64,000 nt of DNA from contig CM070720.1 in the NCBI GenBank assembly GCA_036346275.1, positions 11,633,278 to 11,697,277 on the forward strand, read 5' to 3'. A program made the translations under genes and the position numbers. The notes below the pieces were generated by a model. The model had not been told where the DNA came from, ran no database searches, and saw only the letters and a program-made list of their open reading frames with translations. This DNA comes from Otatea glauca. Lineage: Eukaryota; Streptophyta; Magnoliopsida; Poales; Poaceae. Positions 12,701 through 24,074 of the stretch are shown here, piece by piece; within the stretch, counting starts at the first letter, position 1; each line of letters begins with the position of its first letter.

Positions 12701-13437
12701 TATCTTGTGGGTAAAGTGTACAACCTCTGCAGAGTGTCAAAACTATTCGAATAGCCGTGCTCACGGTATTGAGCATTGCTCGGGGATTACAGTCAAGGGG
12801 TAGTTTTTCATAAACAAAACATGGAAGGGTGGTTGTGTGCCAGTGTTGGAAATGAACTGATAAGGCTGTGTGCCGAGAATCTTCGAAGAAAAACCATTTG
12901 AAATTAGTATTACTTATATCTGTTTCACTGCTTTAATCTAAACAAGATACTAGTTTAAAAATGCTGCTTGATGCAAAAGAATCAATTAAGCCAATCCATT
13001 GGAATAAGCTTTGCATATAGTAATAGTGTCCGCATTCATGCATTACTTGTTGAGTGCCTTGTGTACTCACCCCACCTTGCTTATCAACCCCAACATCGCT
13101 GGAGGAGACTACACCAAGATGGGAGGAGGAGTACGTCGAGGACACGAGCAACTAGGGGCAAGCCCACCGGTTGCTGTGGCAAGATGGAGGCTTCCACGAC
13201 TTTTTATGTTCCATTGCTATTTCTTTGTTTTGAATAATGTAAGCCTGCGTGGTCGATTTATCTGTAAGGAGACCATAAGGTTGTACAACTCGCTTTATAT
13301 ACATGTTTGCACTATTTATTCTTATATCCTTGTGAATGTCCGTGATGTGCAACCTGTATGATCAGTGTGTGCTAAGCGTGATCCTGGGATCGCATGTAAT
13401 ACACAGAGGGTCCGGATTTGCGGTTCGGGTCCCGACA
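9759..13437 (+). repeat. 5' LTR of element G (3679 bp)
   Basis: Starts TGTAACACCC and ends CCCGACA, with a primer binding site right after. Homologous over its full length to 19077-22730 and 29161-32822. A CpG-rich block (about 10060-11450) carries overlapping ORFs on both strands (up to 168 codons) that change frame between LTR copies, so I do not read them as genes. At several positions (e.g. 10075-10110) this copy differs from the other two, which resemble each other more closely. Confidence 0.92.
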
Positions 13438-13441
13438 GAGG

Positions 13442-13454
13442 TGGTATCGAGCAG
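13442..13454 (+). other. Primer binding site of element G
   Basis: TGGTATCGAGCAG begins 5 bases after the 5' LTR end. It resembles the TGGTATCAGAGC site complementary to the 3' end of initiator Met tRNA, with an apparent single-base loss. Its position after the LTR identifies 9759-13437 as the 5' LTR. Confidence 0.75.
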
Positions 13455-13629
13455 TGATCAGTAGGCCTTGACCTTAGTTTGGTTGTGCCTAGGAGGGTGA
13501 AAACTATTTTCTAAAGACCTAATCAACTTGAGCAAGAATGTCAAAGAAATCTCGACTTATCTCTTCTCCCTTATTCATACCTATGCTTGAATTTTTATTA
13601 TTCTCTATTTAATTTAAACAAGGTTTGTT

Positions 13630-14373
13630 TTGGCGGATGAGGATGATCCATACCTATGGAGAGCGCGACTGAGGATACGCCGCGGAGTTATGGCGTATGA
13701 TGCAGCTTGCTTGGAGGTTTTGACCGACCACCGCATCGAGGGACTTCGTGGACGGGCAGACTTGACGTCGCTGGACGCCAAGATCACGATGTATGCTCGG
13801 GAGAGGACGAGGCGAGTCGTCCTATCTACATCACCGCCAGGAGGTCTTCTTTCGAGGCCGGATTCGTGAGACGTCGCGTCGAGCGATGCGGCGATTGCCC
13901 GCACTTACTCCGCAGAGTTAGAGGGCACCGCCTTCCGCCACCATCCGCGTCGAGACAATCGCTTGGACAGATGGAGCTTGTGGAGGAGGACGCCACTATC
14001 ACCCACTGGCAAGGTACGCCATCGCCAGAGGACGCCTTGGGCGAGACAGTCCGGAGTTGCAGAGGACCCGCGACGAGGTTATAGAGGCAAGAACCCAACA
14101 CCGGAGAACTTAGCTCATGCCATCGTAAGATCCGGGGTTGGAGATGGCTTTGTATGGACTGAGCCCAACCATCCCGAGTTACATGATCCAGATCCGAGGA
14201 GCGGAGCAGAGGCGCCAGAGGTGAGAAGCGAGCAGCCGGGACCAGCAGAGTCGATGGGGTCTTTTGCACCCGCCGCAGAGGTCACGGACCGATTCGCCCC
14301 AATGCCACAAAGACTACGCGCGCACGCGCCGGGAAGCGCGGCCTGGGTTGGCTCGATGAGTGATCGAGTCTAG
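13630..14373 (+). pseudogene. Extra ORF between PBS and gag of element G
   Basis: About 250 codons of protein-like sequence on the + strand in three successive frames (13630-13869, 13707-14084, 13963-14373), consistent with one ORF broken by two small indels. It starts MADEDDPYLWRARLR and ends near GSMSDRV before TAG at 14371. The last third is rich in Pro, Glu and Ala with VWTEPNHPELHD. It is separated from gag by about 275 bases and is not capsid, protease or zinc-knuckle sequence. I have an impression that similar leader ORFs exist in related grass elements but cannot verify it. Function unknown; it could be a separate accessory protein or an N-terminal gag extension. Confidence 0.5.
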
Positions 14374-14649
14374 TAGAGTGTAGTGTCGAGACTCAATATC
14401 CGAGTCGTGTCTTTGTTTCAGAGTTACCCTTAGGTGTGAGTTGTCATGGATTCCTATGTTTGCTTACTTGCTTTTGGTTGTGAGTGTCACGTATGTGTTG
14501 CATTGCCCTTAGGCACTTGTGAGCAACCATACCGCTTTATATTATATCAATAAAGTGGCTAAATAATTTAAGTTACACCTGCTTCCCCACATAAGTTCTT
14601 TTACTTGTCTATGCTTTCTTCTTTTCTTAACCATTGAAGCTTGCAAATG

Positions 14650-15805
14650 ATGGTGAGGACTCGTGGAAATGTTGGAGCCAATGAAGTGGAGCTAACCAGA
14701 CGGACAACGGTAATGAAGAGTCGATTCTCAACCACCGCAGTCGATATGCGTAACACAGGAGCCTTTTGACAGCCCAGACTCAACTCATGACCACGATGGT
14801 TCAAACCATGCAGCAGATATCCAATCAAGCTGCTGCGAATGTTCAACCTGGGGGCAACCATGGACCACACCCCTACTCCAGATTGTCGGAGTTTATGAGA
14901 ACTCGTCCACCCACTTTCTCGGGTAACGCCAATCCACTGGAAGCGGACGATTGGCTAAGGACAATTGAAAGGAAGCTGCACATTACCCAATGTGTAGGAC
15001 ATGAGAGGGTACTCTATGCCTCTCATCAACTCGAAGGACCGCCGCAGAATGGTGGGAAAACCTGCGCAGACTCATGAGGACCCGCAGAGTATCACATGGG
15101 AGGAATTCACCTCGGCCTTCCGTCAGCACCATGTACCCGAGGGTATCATGGATCTTAAAAGGAGGAGTTCAAGCCTCAAGCAAGGCGGCGATCGGTGGCG
15201 ATTACGAACAAGTTCACCTAACCGCACGCTACGCACTGCAGGACGTGGCTACGGATAAGGCCGCATAATCCCGCTTCATGAAGGGATTGAATGCGAGGTT
15301 GCAGTGGACCGATCACCCACACATTCCCGACTTTCAAGAGTTAGTTAACAAAGCCACGATCTTAGAGGACAAGCGCCGAGAGTTGGATGACAACAGAAGC
15401 GCAGAATGGCGCAACAAGGAGGTCGTCGGGGCAAGCAGAGGCGAGGACGGCACCCCAACAAATCATTCGGTACCACCTAGAGGCAATGATGGCACCACCG
15501 CCGCAAATCGCCCGATGGGTCAAAATGTTCGACTCGGCGAAACTATGGCACAGATCGGAGGAACCTCTCGTGCCGTGGGAAGACGTTGCTATCATTGCAA
15601 TGAAATGGGGCATTTTGCCAACAATCGCCCTAAGAAGGAGGTGTCACCCGTTCGCTTTAACTCGGGAACACACCGCAAGGACTCCGCACCAATCATGAAC
15701 CGCGGGCATCAACAAAGACTCCATCCCAAGGAACTGCACGAGGCGAGTCAACCACATCACAAAGCAGATGAAGTCCGTAACGCCTCGGACGTTGTAATCG
15801 GGTAA
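14650..15805 (+). pseudogene. gag of element G (capsid and zinc knuckle), frameshifted
   Basis: Encodes the capsid/nucleocapsid polyprotein that packages element RNA. A likely start is ATG at 14650 (MVRTRGN). The capsid follows in several frames: FMRTRPPTFSGNANPLEADDWL (about 14890-14960), TWEEFTSAFRQHHVPEGIM (about 15095-15150), then DFQELVNKATILEDKRREL (about 15330-15385). These are hallmarks of the Retrotrans_gag family in chromoviruses. A CCHC knuckle is at 15587-15628 (CYHCNEMGHFANN), but its last Cys is Arg. At least three frame changes and a stop near 14768 make it non-functional as read. Confidence 0.85.
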
Positions 15806-16199
15806 GTTCTAGTAAACTCGATACCAGCTCGCTTTATTTGATTCCGAGCTTCGCATTCTTTTATTTCCGAGATTTTGCTGTTCAAAATGATATGGAAATA
15901 GTGAATCTTAAATGTGTGCTCATAGTCCAATCTCTGGATCGAACTCCGATCTAAAGTAGGATGTTCTGGGTAGGAATAATAATTAATGGAGTTGAGTTCC
16001 TAGCTAACTTAATCGCCCTTAATACCCAAACCTTGGATGTTATCCTCGGGAATGGATTGGTTAATCGATCACAAGGCGATATTGGATCATGGAAAAGAGT
16101 CATATCGGTCGAGAGCCCTGATGGAAAGAAAATTGAGTTTGAAGCGAAACCAAGATTTAGATGGACAATTGATGGTCAACAAAGATGAAGATCGCTACC
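15806..16199 (+). pseudogene. Aspartic protease region of element G
   Basis: The frame at 15961-16188 reads GVEFLANLIALNTQTLDVILGNG followed by NRSQGDI and SPDGKKIEF. This matches the C-terminal half of a Gypsy retropepsin, where an ILGMDWL-type motif is expected; here it reads ILGNGLV. The catalytic DSG part should lie upstream at about 15830-15950 but is not readable in one frame. The enzyme would cleave Gag-Pol during particle maturation; this copy looks inactive. Confidence 0.6.
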
Positions 16200-17640
16200 A
16201 GAGGAAGTCTCCATAGTCAATGAATATCCTGATGTTTTCCCGTAAGATTTACCCGAATGCCGCCAGATAGAGATATCGAGTTCGTGATAGAACTAGTCCT
16301 GTGACAGCTCCAATAGCTAAGAGACCTTACAGGGATGTCCACAGAGGAATTGGTGGAAATGAAGAAGCAAATTGAAGAAGCTGCTGAAAAGGGATTTATA
16401 AGACCTAGTTCATCGCCATGGGGAGCACTGTCTTATTCGTTAAGAAGAAGGACGGAAGTTTCAGGATGTGTATAGACTATCGTGCACTCAATGATGTGAC
16501 GATAAAGAATAAGTATCCGCTACCGGGATCGATGATTTGTTTGACCAGCTTGAGAGGAGCAGGAGTATTCTCCAAAATTGATCTTCGATCGAGGATACCA
16601 TCACCAAGATCCGATCGAGGATATTTCAAGACCGCATTTTCGTCAAGATATGGACACTACGAGTTTACAAATGATGCCTTTTGGTCCGATAAATGCACCA
16701 AAGATATTTCATGAACTTAATGAATAAGGTTTTATGGAAAACTTGGATAAGTTCGTCGTCAGATTCATAGATGACATCCTTATCTATTCCAAGACGAGAG
16801 AAGAGCACGCAGAGCACTTGAGGCTAGTCCTTGAAAAGTTGAGGGAACAACGCTTGTTTGCGAAATTTAGCAAATGTGATTTCGAAAGATAAGGTGGAAT
16901 TTCTTGGACACATAATGACAGAGAAGGAGTTGTTGAGATCCAAAGAAAGTGGAAACGGTTTTACATTGGGAATAGTAGAAGACGGTAACCCAAACCGTAG
17001 TTTCCTTGGAATGGCGGGTATTACCGTCGATTCATTGAAGGATTCTCTACGATTGCGAGACCTCTTACGCAATTGTTGAAAAAGAAAAGAAATTTTTATG
17101 GACACCGAGTGTGAGAAGAATTTTCAGAATTGAAAAGGAGGTTAACATCGCACTGTATTAGTTTTACCAGACGCTCACCAAGACTTTGACATCTATTGTG
17201 ATGCATCGCGTCGGGGATTGGGATGCGTGTTGATGCAAAATAGGAAGGTAATTGCCTATGCATCGAGGCAATTGAGACCACATGAGGAGAACTATCCGAC
17301 TCATGATTTAGAATTAGTGCCGTAGTGCATGCACTAAAAATATGGCGCCATCATCTCATCGGAAATAGATGTGAAGTATATACCGATCATAAAAGCCTTA
17401 AGTATATTTTCACACAAGTCGACCTAAATATGAGGCAAAGAAGATGGTTAGAGTTAATCAAGGATTATAATGTGGAATTCACTACCACCCGGGAAAGCCA
17501 ACGTGGTGGCGACGCTTTGAGCGTAAAGAACCACAGTGTAAATATGTTTGTTGGAAACAAGTCAGCAGAATGTGTAAGGATTTCGAAACTAGAATTGGAA
17601 ATGGTACCAAAAGGATTCCTAGTAACCTTGAAGTAAGACC
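16200..17640 (+). pseudogene. Reverse transcriptase and RNase H of element G
   Basis: RT motifs in order: SSPWGALS-like, then LFVKKKDGSFRMCIDYRALN (about 16430-16495), YPLPG, FSKIDLRS, GYFKTAFSSRYGHYEF, and the catalytic box FIDDIL at 16764-16778. RNase H-like sequence follows, with RCEVYTDHKSLKYIF (about 17370-17415) and RRWLELIKDYNVE. All motifs are typical of Ty3/Gypsy pol. Frames shift repeatedly (e.g. near 16570, 16870, 17060), so no single ORF remains. The part from 16704 onward is duplicated at 26763. Confidence 0.85.
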
Positions 17641-18860
17641 TACCCGGAAGATCGATCGGGGAAGGGCGTAAAGATGATGATAAGATCAAAAGAATTAAGG
17701 GCAAAATGGATGAAGGCAAAGCAAAAGATTTTAAACTGATGAACAAGGTACTATGTGGTTTAAAGGGCGATTTGTGTGCCGAACAAAAAGGAGTTGAAGC
17801 GATTACTGCAGGAGAGGCCCATGACTCCAAGTACTCAATTCATCCAGAAGTGCGAAAATGTATCAAGATTTGAAGGAAAAATTTTGGTGGCCAAGCATGA
17901 AACGAGAAGTCGCGAATACGTTGCATTATGTGACATATGCCAAAGGGTCAAAGCTATGCACCAAAGGCAGCAGGCTATTACAACCCTTAAAGATACCGAA
18001 TGGAAATGGGAGGAAATTGGTATGGATTTTATAACCGGATTGCCCGTAACGCAAAGTGGATATGATTCCATATGGGTCATAGTAGATCGCTTAACTAAGG
18101 TGGCACATTTCATACCAAGAAAACCACTTATTCCGAGACCGTTAGCGTAACTTTATATGTCCGTAATTGTCTGCTTACATGGAGTGCCGAAAAGATAGTG
18201 TCGGACAGAGGTACCCAATTTACCTCCAGATTCGGGTAAGCTTCATGAAGCAATGGGGACTCGCTTGAACTTCAAGACAAAGATACCATCCGCAGACATG
18301 ATGGACAAACCGAGAGAGTCAATCGATATTGGAGGATATGTTGAGGGCATGTGCCTTAGCATATTCCACTTCATGGGACAAGTGTTTGCTTTATGCCGAG
18401 TTTAGTTACAACAACAAGTATCAAGCGAGCTTACAAATGTCTCCATTTGAAGCTCAGATGGTAGGTCCCGTCGAACACCATTGAATTGGAATGAGACAAA
18501 GTAACGACATGTTTTCGGACGGACATTCTTCAGAAGCGGAAGCATAGATCACCCAGTCGGGGAAAGATTGAAGATTGCACAATCCAGTAAAAGAGTTATG
18601 CCGACAACCGTCGCAGGAACTAAGCTTTGAACCCAAGATTTTGTGTATCTTAGAGTAACACCACCAAAGGAGTCGAAGGTTCAATGCAAAGGGAAGCTTA
18701 CACCTGTATGTCGGACCATTCAAAATCTTGAGCCGCAAGGGTGAAGTTGCGACGCTTAGAGTTACCGCCGTCTTTGGCAGAGTGCATGATGTATTCCATG
18801 TGTCTCAATCAAGAAGTGTCTTCGAGTACCTAAAAGCAAACACCGTTAGAGACAATTGAG
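17641..18860 (+). pseudogene. Integrase of element G
   Basis: Catalyses insertion of the cDNA copy. A zinc-binding region with CDICQRVKAMHQRQQ (about 17930-17975) precedes the catalytic core, where EWKWEEIGMDFITGLPVTQS holds the first catalytic Asp, then WVIVDRLTKVAHFIP (about 18075-18120). SDRGTQF-like sequence (about 18200) and SYNN (about 18405) follow in other frames. The C-terminal part (RRELSFEP-, YVGPFKIL- and VHDVFHVSQ-like) spans about 18610-18815. Several frameshifts are present. The duplicated copy at 27736-28938 is cleaner in the C-terminal part. Confidence 0.85.
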
Positions 18861-19076
18861 CCGCAAGAAGATCGACTTACAAAGAACATCCGATGAAGAT
18901 TCGGACATAATGGACAGAGAGACAAGGAACAAGTCAACACGCTTCGCAGAGTTCAAAGGAGCAACCATTCGGAAAGTGAAGCGACGTGGGAACGTGAAGA
19001 AGATCTCAAGAAGGAGTTCCTAACCTATTCCTCAGATAACCCCAATCTCGGGGACGAGATTCATTAAGGGGAGGTT
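18861..19076 (+). other. Chromodomain-like pol tail and polypurine tract of element G
   Basis: Reading frames through here contain EATWEREEDLKKEF, the C-terminal half of the chromodomain that tethers chromoviral integrases to modified histone H3, and then a RDEI motif. The chromodomain start is not clearly readable. The purine tract AAGGGGAGG (about 19065-19074) primes plus-strand synthesis and immediately precedes the LTR. The same tail is at about 29040-29160. Confidence 0.65.
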
Positions 19077-22000
19077 TGTAACACCCTAATTTTTGCTCTA
19101 GTTTAAATTTTGAGAGTATTTTTGATTTTTGTGAATTCTTGAGAATTTATCAAATTTATTTGGAATTACTCAAAACTAGCCTTCCTTGAAAACAATTAAA
19201 TAATGTATAAGTTCTAGCAAAGTTTTATTGAAAATATTTTATTTGAGTTCCAAATATCTCAAGGTATTTTCTGAATTTTTCTAGAATTTTTCTCGCTATT
19301 TTAAAAGTCCCAAATGAATTAAATGAATTTCTAGAATTATTTTTATTGAAAAGGTTTTAAAATGGTTATGAATGCGAATGGGCCGAGCCCATTATCGCGT
19401 CTGCCGCCACCCATCCGCCAAACCCTAGCGCCGCCACCGAACCGCTCGATCTTGATCGAACGCTTGCGCGCGGTGCCACGTCGTTTCGCGACGCGAGCCA
19501 TCCGATCCAATCCGCGACGCCCGTGATTGCGCCACGCCGGCCGCTCACGCGAGATCACCGGAGCTAACGCCGCCGACCGCTACCGCTTGTTTCGCCACCG
19601 TAGCGCGCACGCCGAGGCCCCTTAAAGTGCACCGGTAGCGCGTCGCGTAACTTTTCTCGCCGCGTTTTGACACCTTGCACGCACGCCAAGACCTCTCTAG
19701 CGCTCGAACGAGCTCGCCAGTAGTTGTTCCCCGCGCATCGCCATCGTTCTCCGCGCTTGCGTCGCCGCGGTCCACTTCCGCCGTTGTTGAGGTCACCGGG
19801 TACCGATCTCGCCGAGACGCGTCGAACACGCCACTTCTTCACGCCGAACGCCCGCAACGCCGCCGACGCCCTCGTTTTCCTCGCCCGCGACTGCTCCTTC
19901 GCGCCGCCGCTGACCTCGCCAACTTCCGCCGCCGTCCGATCCTCATCGCTCGGTTTTGGTGAGTCCACGATCCACTTCTCTGCTTACGCTTGGATTAAAT
20001 TATAGACGTTAGATCCGTAATGTGCGGCGAGATTAGATCTCGACATTAGGCTATTAGTAGATCTTGACCGTTAGATCCGGGTTGAACGGTAGAGATTAGA
20101 TCTAGTCTCTCAGAATTTGGTTACATCTCACCGCTGGATCGTTAGTGTATGCATAGGATTGAGCCACGCCAAGCCGTGAATAGTAAACACCCGAAACTCG
20201 AGCCGCTCGGATCGGATATAAACGGTTGAGTTCGGATCCGTTTTGCCCTAGGATCCGCGCTGCTCAGATTTGAACGCGTCGCGGTGGTAGCGCCGCACCT
20301 TCATCCAATCTCGCCACGCGCGGGTTGCTTTGACCGCAGCGAGACCGATCCGCCGTTGCTTTGGGCGCCGCCGCGATCGTGCCGCGCGGCTACGAGTAAA
20401 TCGAGGCGCCGCCGCGTCGGTGCGGAATCCAACCGTTGGATTTAGGCCGACCACCGGATGTGCGACGCGTGGGGCGTGGAGCCCGCGCCGCTACCGGATG
20501 CGTGGTCGATCACCGGATGCGCGACGCGTGTCGCACGCATCTCGGTCGCCGCGCGCGCGCGTGAGGATCGGCCGCCGGTTTTAGCGAACGGTCCGATTTT
20601 GTCGCGGTTCGCACTGTTTCGGAACCAAGTCCACGCTAGACCGAGCCGAGCCGTGAACCCACCCATAGATTGAGAGCGACGTGGCGCCTGCGGGCGTGCC
20701 GCGGTCGGCCGACGTTATCGCCGACGCCATAAATATTTTCATATATAAAAATATTTCGACGGAAATTCATTTCGGTGCTGACGTCATCATGAGGCATGCT
20801 GACGTCATAAATGCGAATTTCAAGTATAAAAATAAATTGGAAAAATCGGATTTTCTAATTTCAGATTTTTGATTTTATTCAAAACTTCAAATGACTATAA
20901 CTTTTGCATTTTAACTCGGATTTGGGTGATTCAAATTTCTAAAAATTCATAAAATTGTGATCTATTTAATGATGAATTTTATTTGAATTTTGAGATTATC
21001 TAGTCATCTGTATTAGCTATTTATTGCATATTTTATTTGAACGCGTGAGACGCAAATTTACCGCTAGGTTTCAAGAAGAATTGTCGCCAAGACCAAGCTT
21101 CTAACACGACCGCAGCTCTTTGAAGGCAAGTGATGCTTTGATCATTTTGATCCCAGATTTTAAAATGTAATTTATGCTTTGAAACTATGCATGCTAATTA
21201 TTTAAAATGAATTTAAATTAATTTGGGATAATGTAGTTAATCAACCCATTTTGTTATGCCACCTTGAATTATTAATTGTATGCCTAGATCATTGTCACCC
21301 TAAGTTTTGATTATATTAGTTGGATGTTAATATTGTGCCAACACGGAGGCTAGACCGTGAGTAGATGCTTAGCCTTGCAACGAATCATGAATGATCTTTC
21401 TAAAAATGCTACAATATTGATTAAAGACATATTGAATGTATTTTGAAAAGTGGTGTGATGATGCCACATGTTGAGATTGAGGTACAAAGAACTTTGTGTG
21501 GTTCCGCATCGATATTGAGTTATTGCCGCATGTGTTGCACAATAATCAACTGGGTGGAAAATGATTTAGACTGGGGCAAGTGGCAAGAGGTCAGGTGCTG
21601 TGGGCCTGTGGCATTGGGTTGTTGAGTGATGTGAGTCTGTGCTACATTGGGTGTGTGCCATCATGTTGTGTGTTGAAAGTCTTGCCTTGGTCGCTTAAGG
21701 ACTTCACCTTGCAAGCCTTTGATCCGAGTCAACCGCACAACCACATGCGACATGGGATGCACCTAGTTGACTAGGGTTCGATATCTTTCCTCCGATACCT
21801 CGGGGTGACAAGACACAGGGGTGTATCTGTATGGGGAGCGCACTGTGCTACGGCTTGGTGCCCATCCAACGGTGATTGGCCGGTCCTATACTTCGCCTGT
21901 GTGAGGGAAGTGATAGTGAAGGCACACCGAGAGGTTCTTTGGTTAAGGTAGAAGTTCCCAAAAGCTTTGTTGCGGACAATCACCGTGTGGTGAGCGGTCA

Positions 22001-22730
22001 GATCTTGTGGGTAAAGTGTACAACCTCTGCAGAGTGTCAAAACTATTCAATAGCCGTGCTCACGGTATTGAGCATTGCTCGGGATTACAAATCAAGGGGT
22101 AGTTTTTCATAAACAAAACATGGAAGGGTGGTGTGTGCCGTTGTTGGAAATGAACTGATAAGGTCAGGTGCCGAGAATCTTCAAGAAAACCATTTGAAAT
22201 TAGTATTACTTATATCTGTTTCATCGCTTTAATCTAAACAAGATACTAGTTTAAAAATGCCGCTTGATGCAAAAAGAATCAATTAAGCCAATCCATTGGA
22301 ATAAGCTTTGCATATAGTAATAGTGCCGATTCTGCATTACTTGTTGAGTGCCTTGTGTACTCACCCCACCTTGCTTATCAACCCCAACATCGGTGGAGGA
22401 GACTACACCAAGATGGGAGGAGGAGTACGCCGAGGACACGAGCAACTAGGGGCAAGCCCACCGGTTGCTGTGGCAAGATGGAGGCTTCCACGACTTTTTA
22501 TGTTCCGCCGCTATTTCTTTGTTTTGAATAATGTGTTCTGCGTGGTCGATTTATCTGTAAGGAGACCATAAGGTTGTACAACTCGCTTTATATACATGTT
22601 TGCTCTATTTATTCTTATATCCTTGTGAATGTCTGTGATGTGCAACCTCAGTATGATCAGTGTGTGCTAGCGTGATCCTCGGATCGCATGTAATACACAG
22701 AGGGTCCGGATTTGCGATTCGGTCCCGACA
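19077..22730 (+). repeat. 3' LTR of element G (3654 bp)
   Basis: TGTAACACCC...TCCCGACA, preceded by the polypurine tract. It is closer to the copy at 29161-32822 than to the 5' LTR at 9759, and both are followed by the identical flank AAGAAAGTAGG. That pattern is expected if 29161-32822 arose by duplication of this LTR. ORFs within it are LTR sequence, not genes. Confidence 0.92.
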
Positions 22731-23434
22731 AAGAAAGTAGGTACGCTTGCACATTGTAGATTTTATGGTTTTGTTTCAAAGGAAAATGATGGTTTGGGAA
22801 TCCGAGAGCAGATGGAACTCTTGGGTTATGGTTTGGCAGATGGAGCAGACAATTAGATGGAACTCGCTTTAATTGTTATATCAAATTCAATTACTATTCA
22901 ATTACATTTTGTTCAAACGATGCTTTGTGAAATTACTATTGGTATTTAAAGTTGAACTTCGCTTATGCTAAAAAGAACCATATTATGCCTTCAATTGTTT
23001 AGCCTTGCATATAGTTATCATGCATTATGTTTCCAAGACTTATGGAGTACATTTTGTGCTCACCTTGCAACATCCCCAACTTTCCACGAAGAGTGTGCGT
23101 GTTGAAGTCGACTACGATTTCTATGCTTGTGGTTATGATGTAGGCGATCCGAATGTTAGGACGCGAACCCAGTCGATTGCCTGTTGGGCAAATGGATGGG
23201 CTTACTTACTTTGTGCTTTGTTATTTCGCTTCACTGCTTTCTTATTGAACTCTAGCTATGATGCTTCTTATTTGTAATAATTGGCCATAAGGCTAATATT
23301 CTTTGCTTAATTAATATTATTTGATTCGTGATATGGATGTGTCATGTCATCACTGTTTTCACCGTGTGTGCTAGCTTTTCCCGACTAGCACAAAGTTATA
23401 CACGAGGGTTGGATTTAGAAATCCGGTCCCGACA
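22731..23434 (+). repeat. Solo LTR X, right part (copy 1)
   Basis: The remainder of solo LTR X after the G insertion. It ends in AATCCGGTCCCGACA, matching the terminal consensus of the G LTR, and is followed by the TGAAA target duplication at 23435-23439. Contains no gene. A second copy, produced by the tandem duplication, is at 32823-33525. Confidence 0.85.
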
Positions 23435-24069
23435 TGAAACCTATAAAAGGTTTGACATGATCAGAGGAAATCAATGGGATATGAGGAAGTGGTTAGGTGA
23501 GATCAAGACTGAGGAACTGGTGATCAAGGACATAATGTATGATCTGAACAAAAAGCAAAATGCTCAAGATGCAAAGATTGACAAGTTTGCTCAAACTGTG
23601 TACAAGAACTTTGAGAAGTCCAAGCGGTTGTTTGATTGGCAAGGATATGCTTGATTATCTCCGAGATTACTTTGAAGATGCTAGAAATAACTTGGTGTCT
23701 AATCAGGAACAACTTGCACAAATCTTGTTGGATAAGTCTGAAGAAACTCAAGAGCTGATCAGAGATGTCCAAAGATGATTTCAGTGAACTCACATTCAAC
23801 CCTCAGCCTGCTGATCCTGATTATCCTAGCTGGCATGATCAAGCCATGGCCACTCCACACTCTGACAAAGACTAAGAGCAATCATCTCCTTCTCCTCCAA
23901 GAAGAAGCACAAGTTCCAGGATGACAAGCATGCTGAAAAGGACTTTCTCAAAATGCAAGAAGTAACCTTTTTGACTATTGATGTCAAAGGGGGAGAAGAA
24001 TAGTAGAATAGTATATATTTAGTTTAAGAGGGTTAAGATTAGAAGTAGTCTCTCCAGTAGAGACCCTAT
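23435..24069 (+). pseudogene. H ORF C-terminal part (copy 1)
   Basis: Continuation of the ORF broken at 7430. Removing the solo LTR and one TGAAA joins ...NLRDE to TYKRFDMIRGNQW. The piece is helical and charged and probably a coiled coil: ELVIKDIMYDLNKK, AQDAKIDKFAQTVY, then LAQILLDKSEETQELI. This copy has a frameshift near 23630 (after FEKS) and a TAA near 23873; a downstream Ser/Arg-rich tail runs to TAA at 23963-23965. After the stop comes GTCAAAGGGGGAGAAG and non-coding sequence up to the CTTAG target site of Copia B. Confidence 0.65.
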
Positions 24070-24074
24070 CTTAG

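Larger units (their letters stand above)
9759..22730 (+). mobile_element. Ty3/Gypsy element G, Tekay/Del-type chromovirus
   Basis: Two 3.7 kb LTRs (TGTAACACCC...TCCCGACA) enclose a 5.6 kb internal region in the order PBS, extra ORF, gag, protease, RT, RNase H, integrase, chromodomain-like tail, polypurine tract. Gene order with integrase last marks Ty3/Gypsy; the long LTRs, TGTAACACCC start and C-terminal EATWEREEDL-type motif point to the Tekay/Del lineage. It sits inside solo LTR X. The flanks (GGGCAG on the left, AAGAAAG on the right) do not form a target duplication. Every domain is broken by small indels. The segment from its RT to its right LTR is repeated at 26763-32822. Confidence 0.88.

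Noticed and set aside
12066..13361. Short ORFs in the distal part of the G LTR (e.g. 12066-12515 minus, 13011-13361 plus)
   Set aside because: Counterparts at 21771-22571 and 31784-32691 are truncated or shifted, so they are not conserved as proteins.
23928..24005. Coding tail reading FLTIDVKGGEE after the H ORF
   Set aside because: The H frame reaches TAA (23963-23965 and 34055-34057) in a different phase. The GTCAAAGGGGGAG stretch is more likely untranslated.
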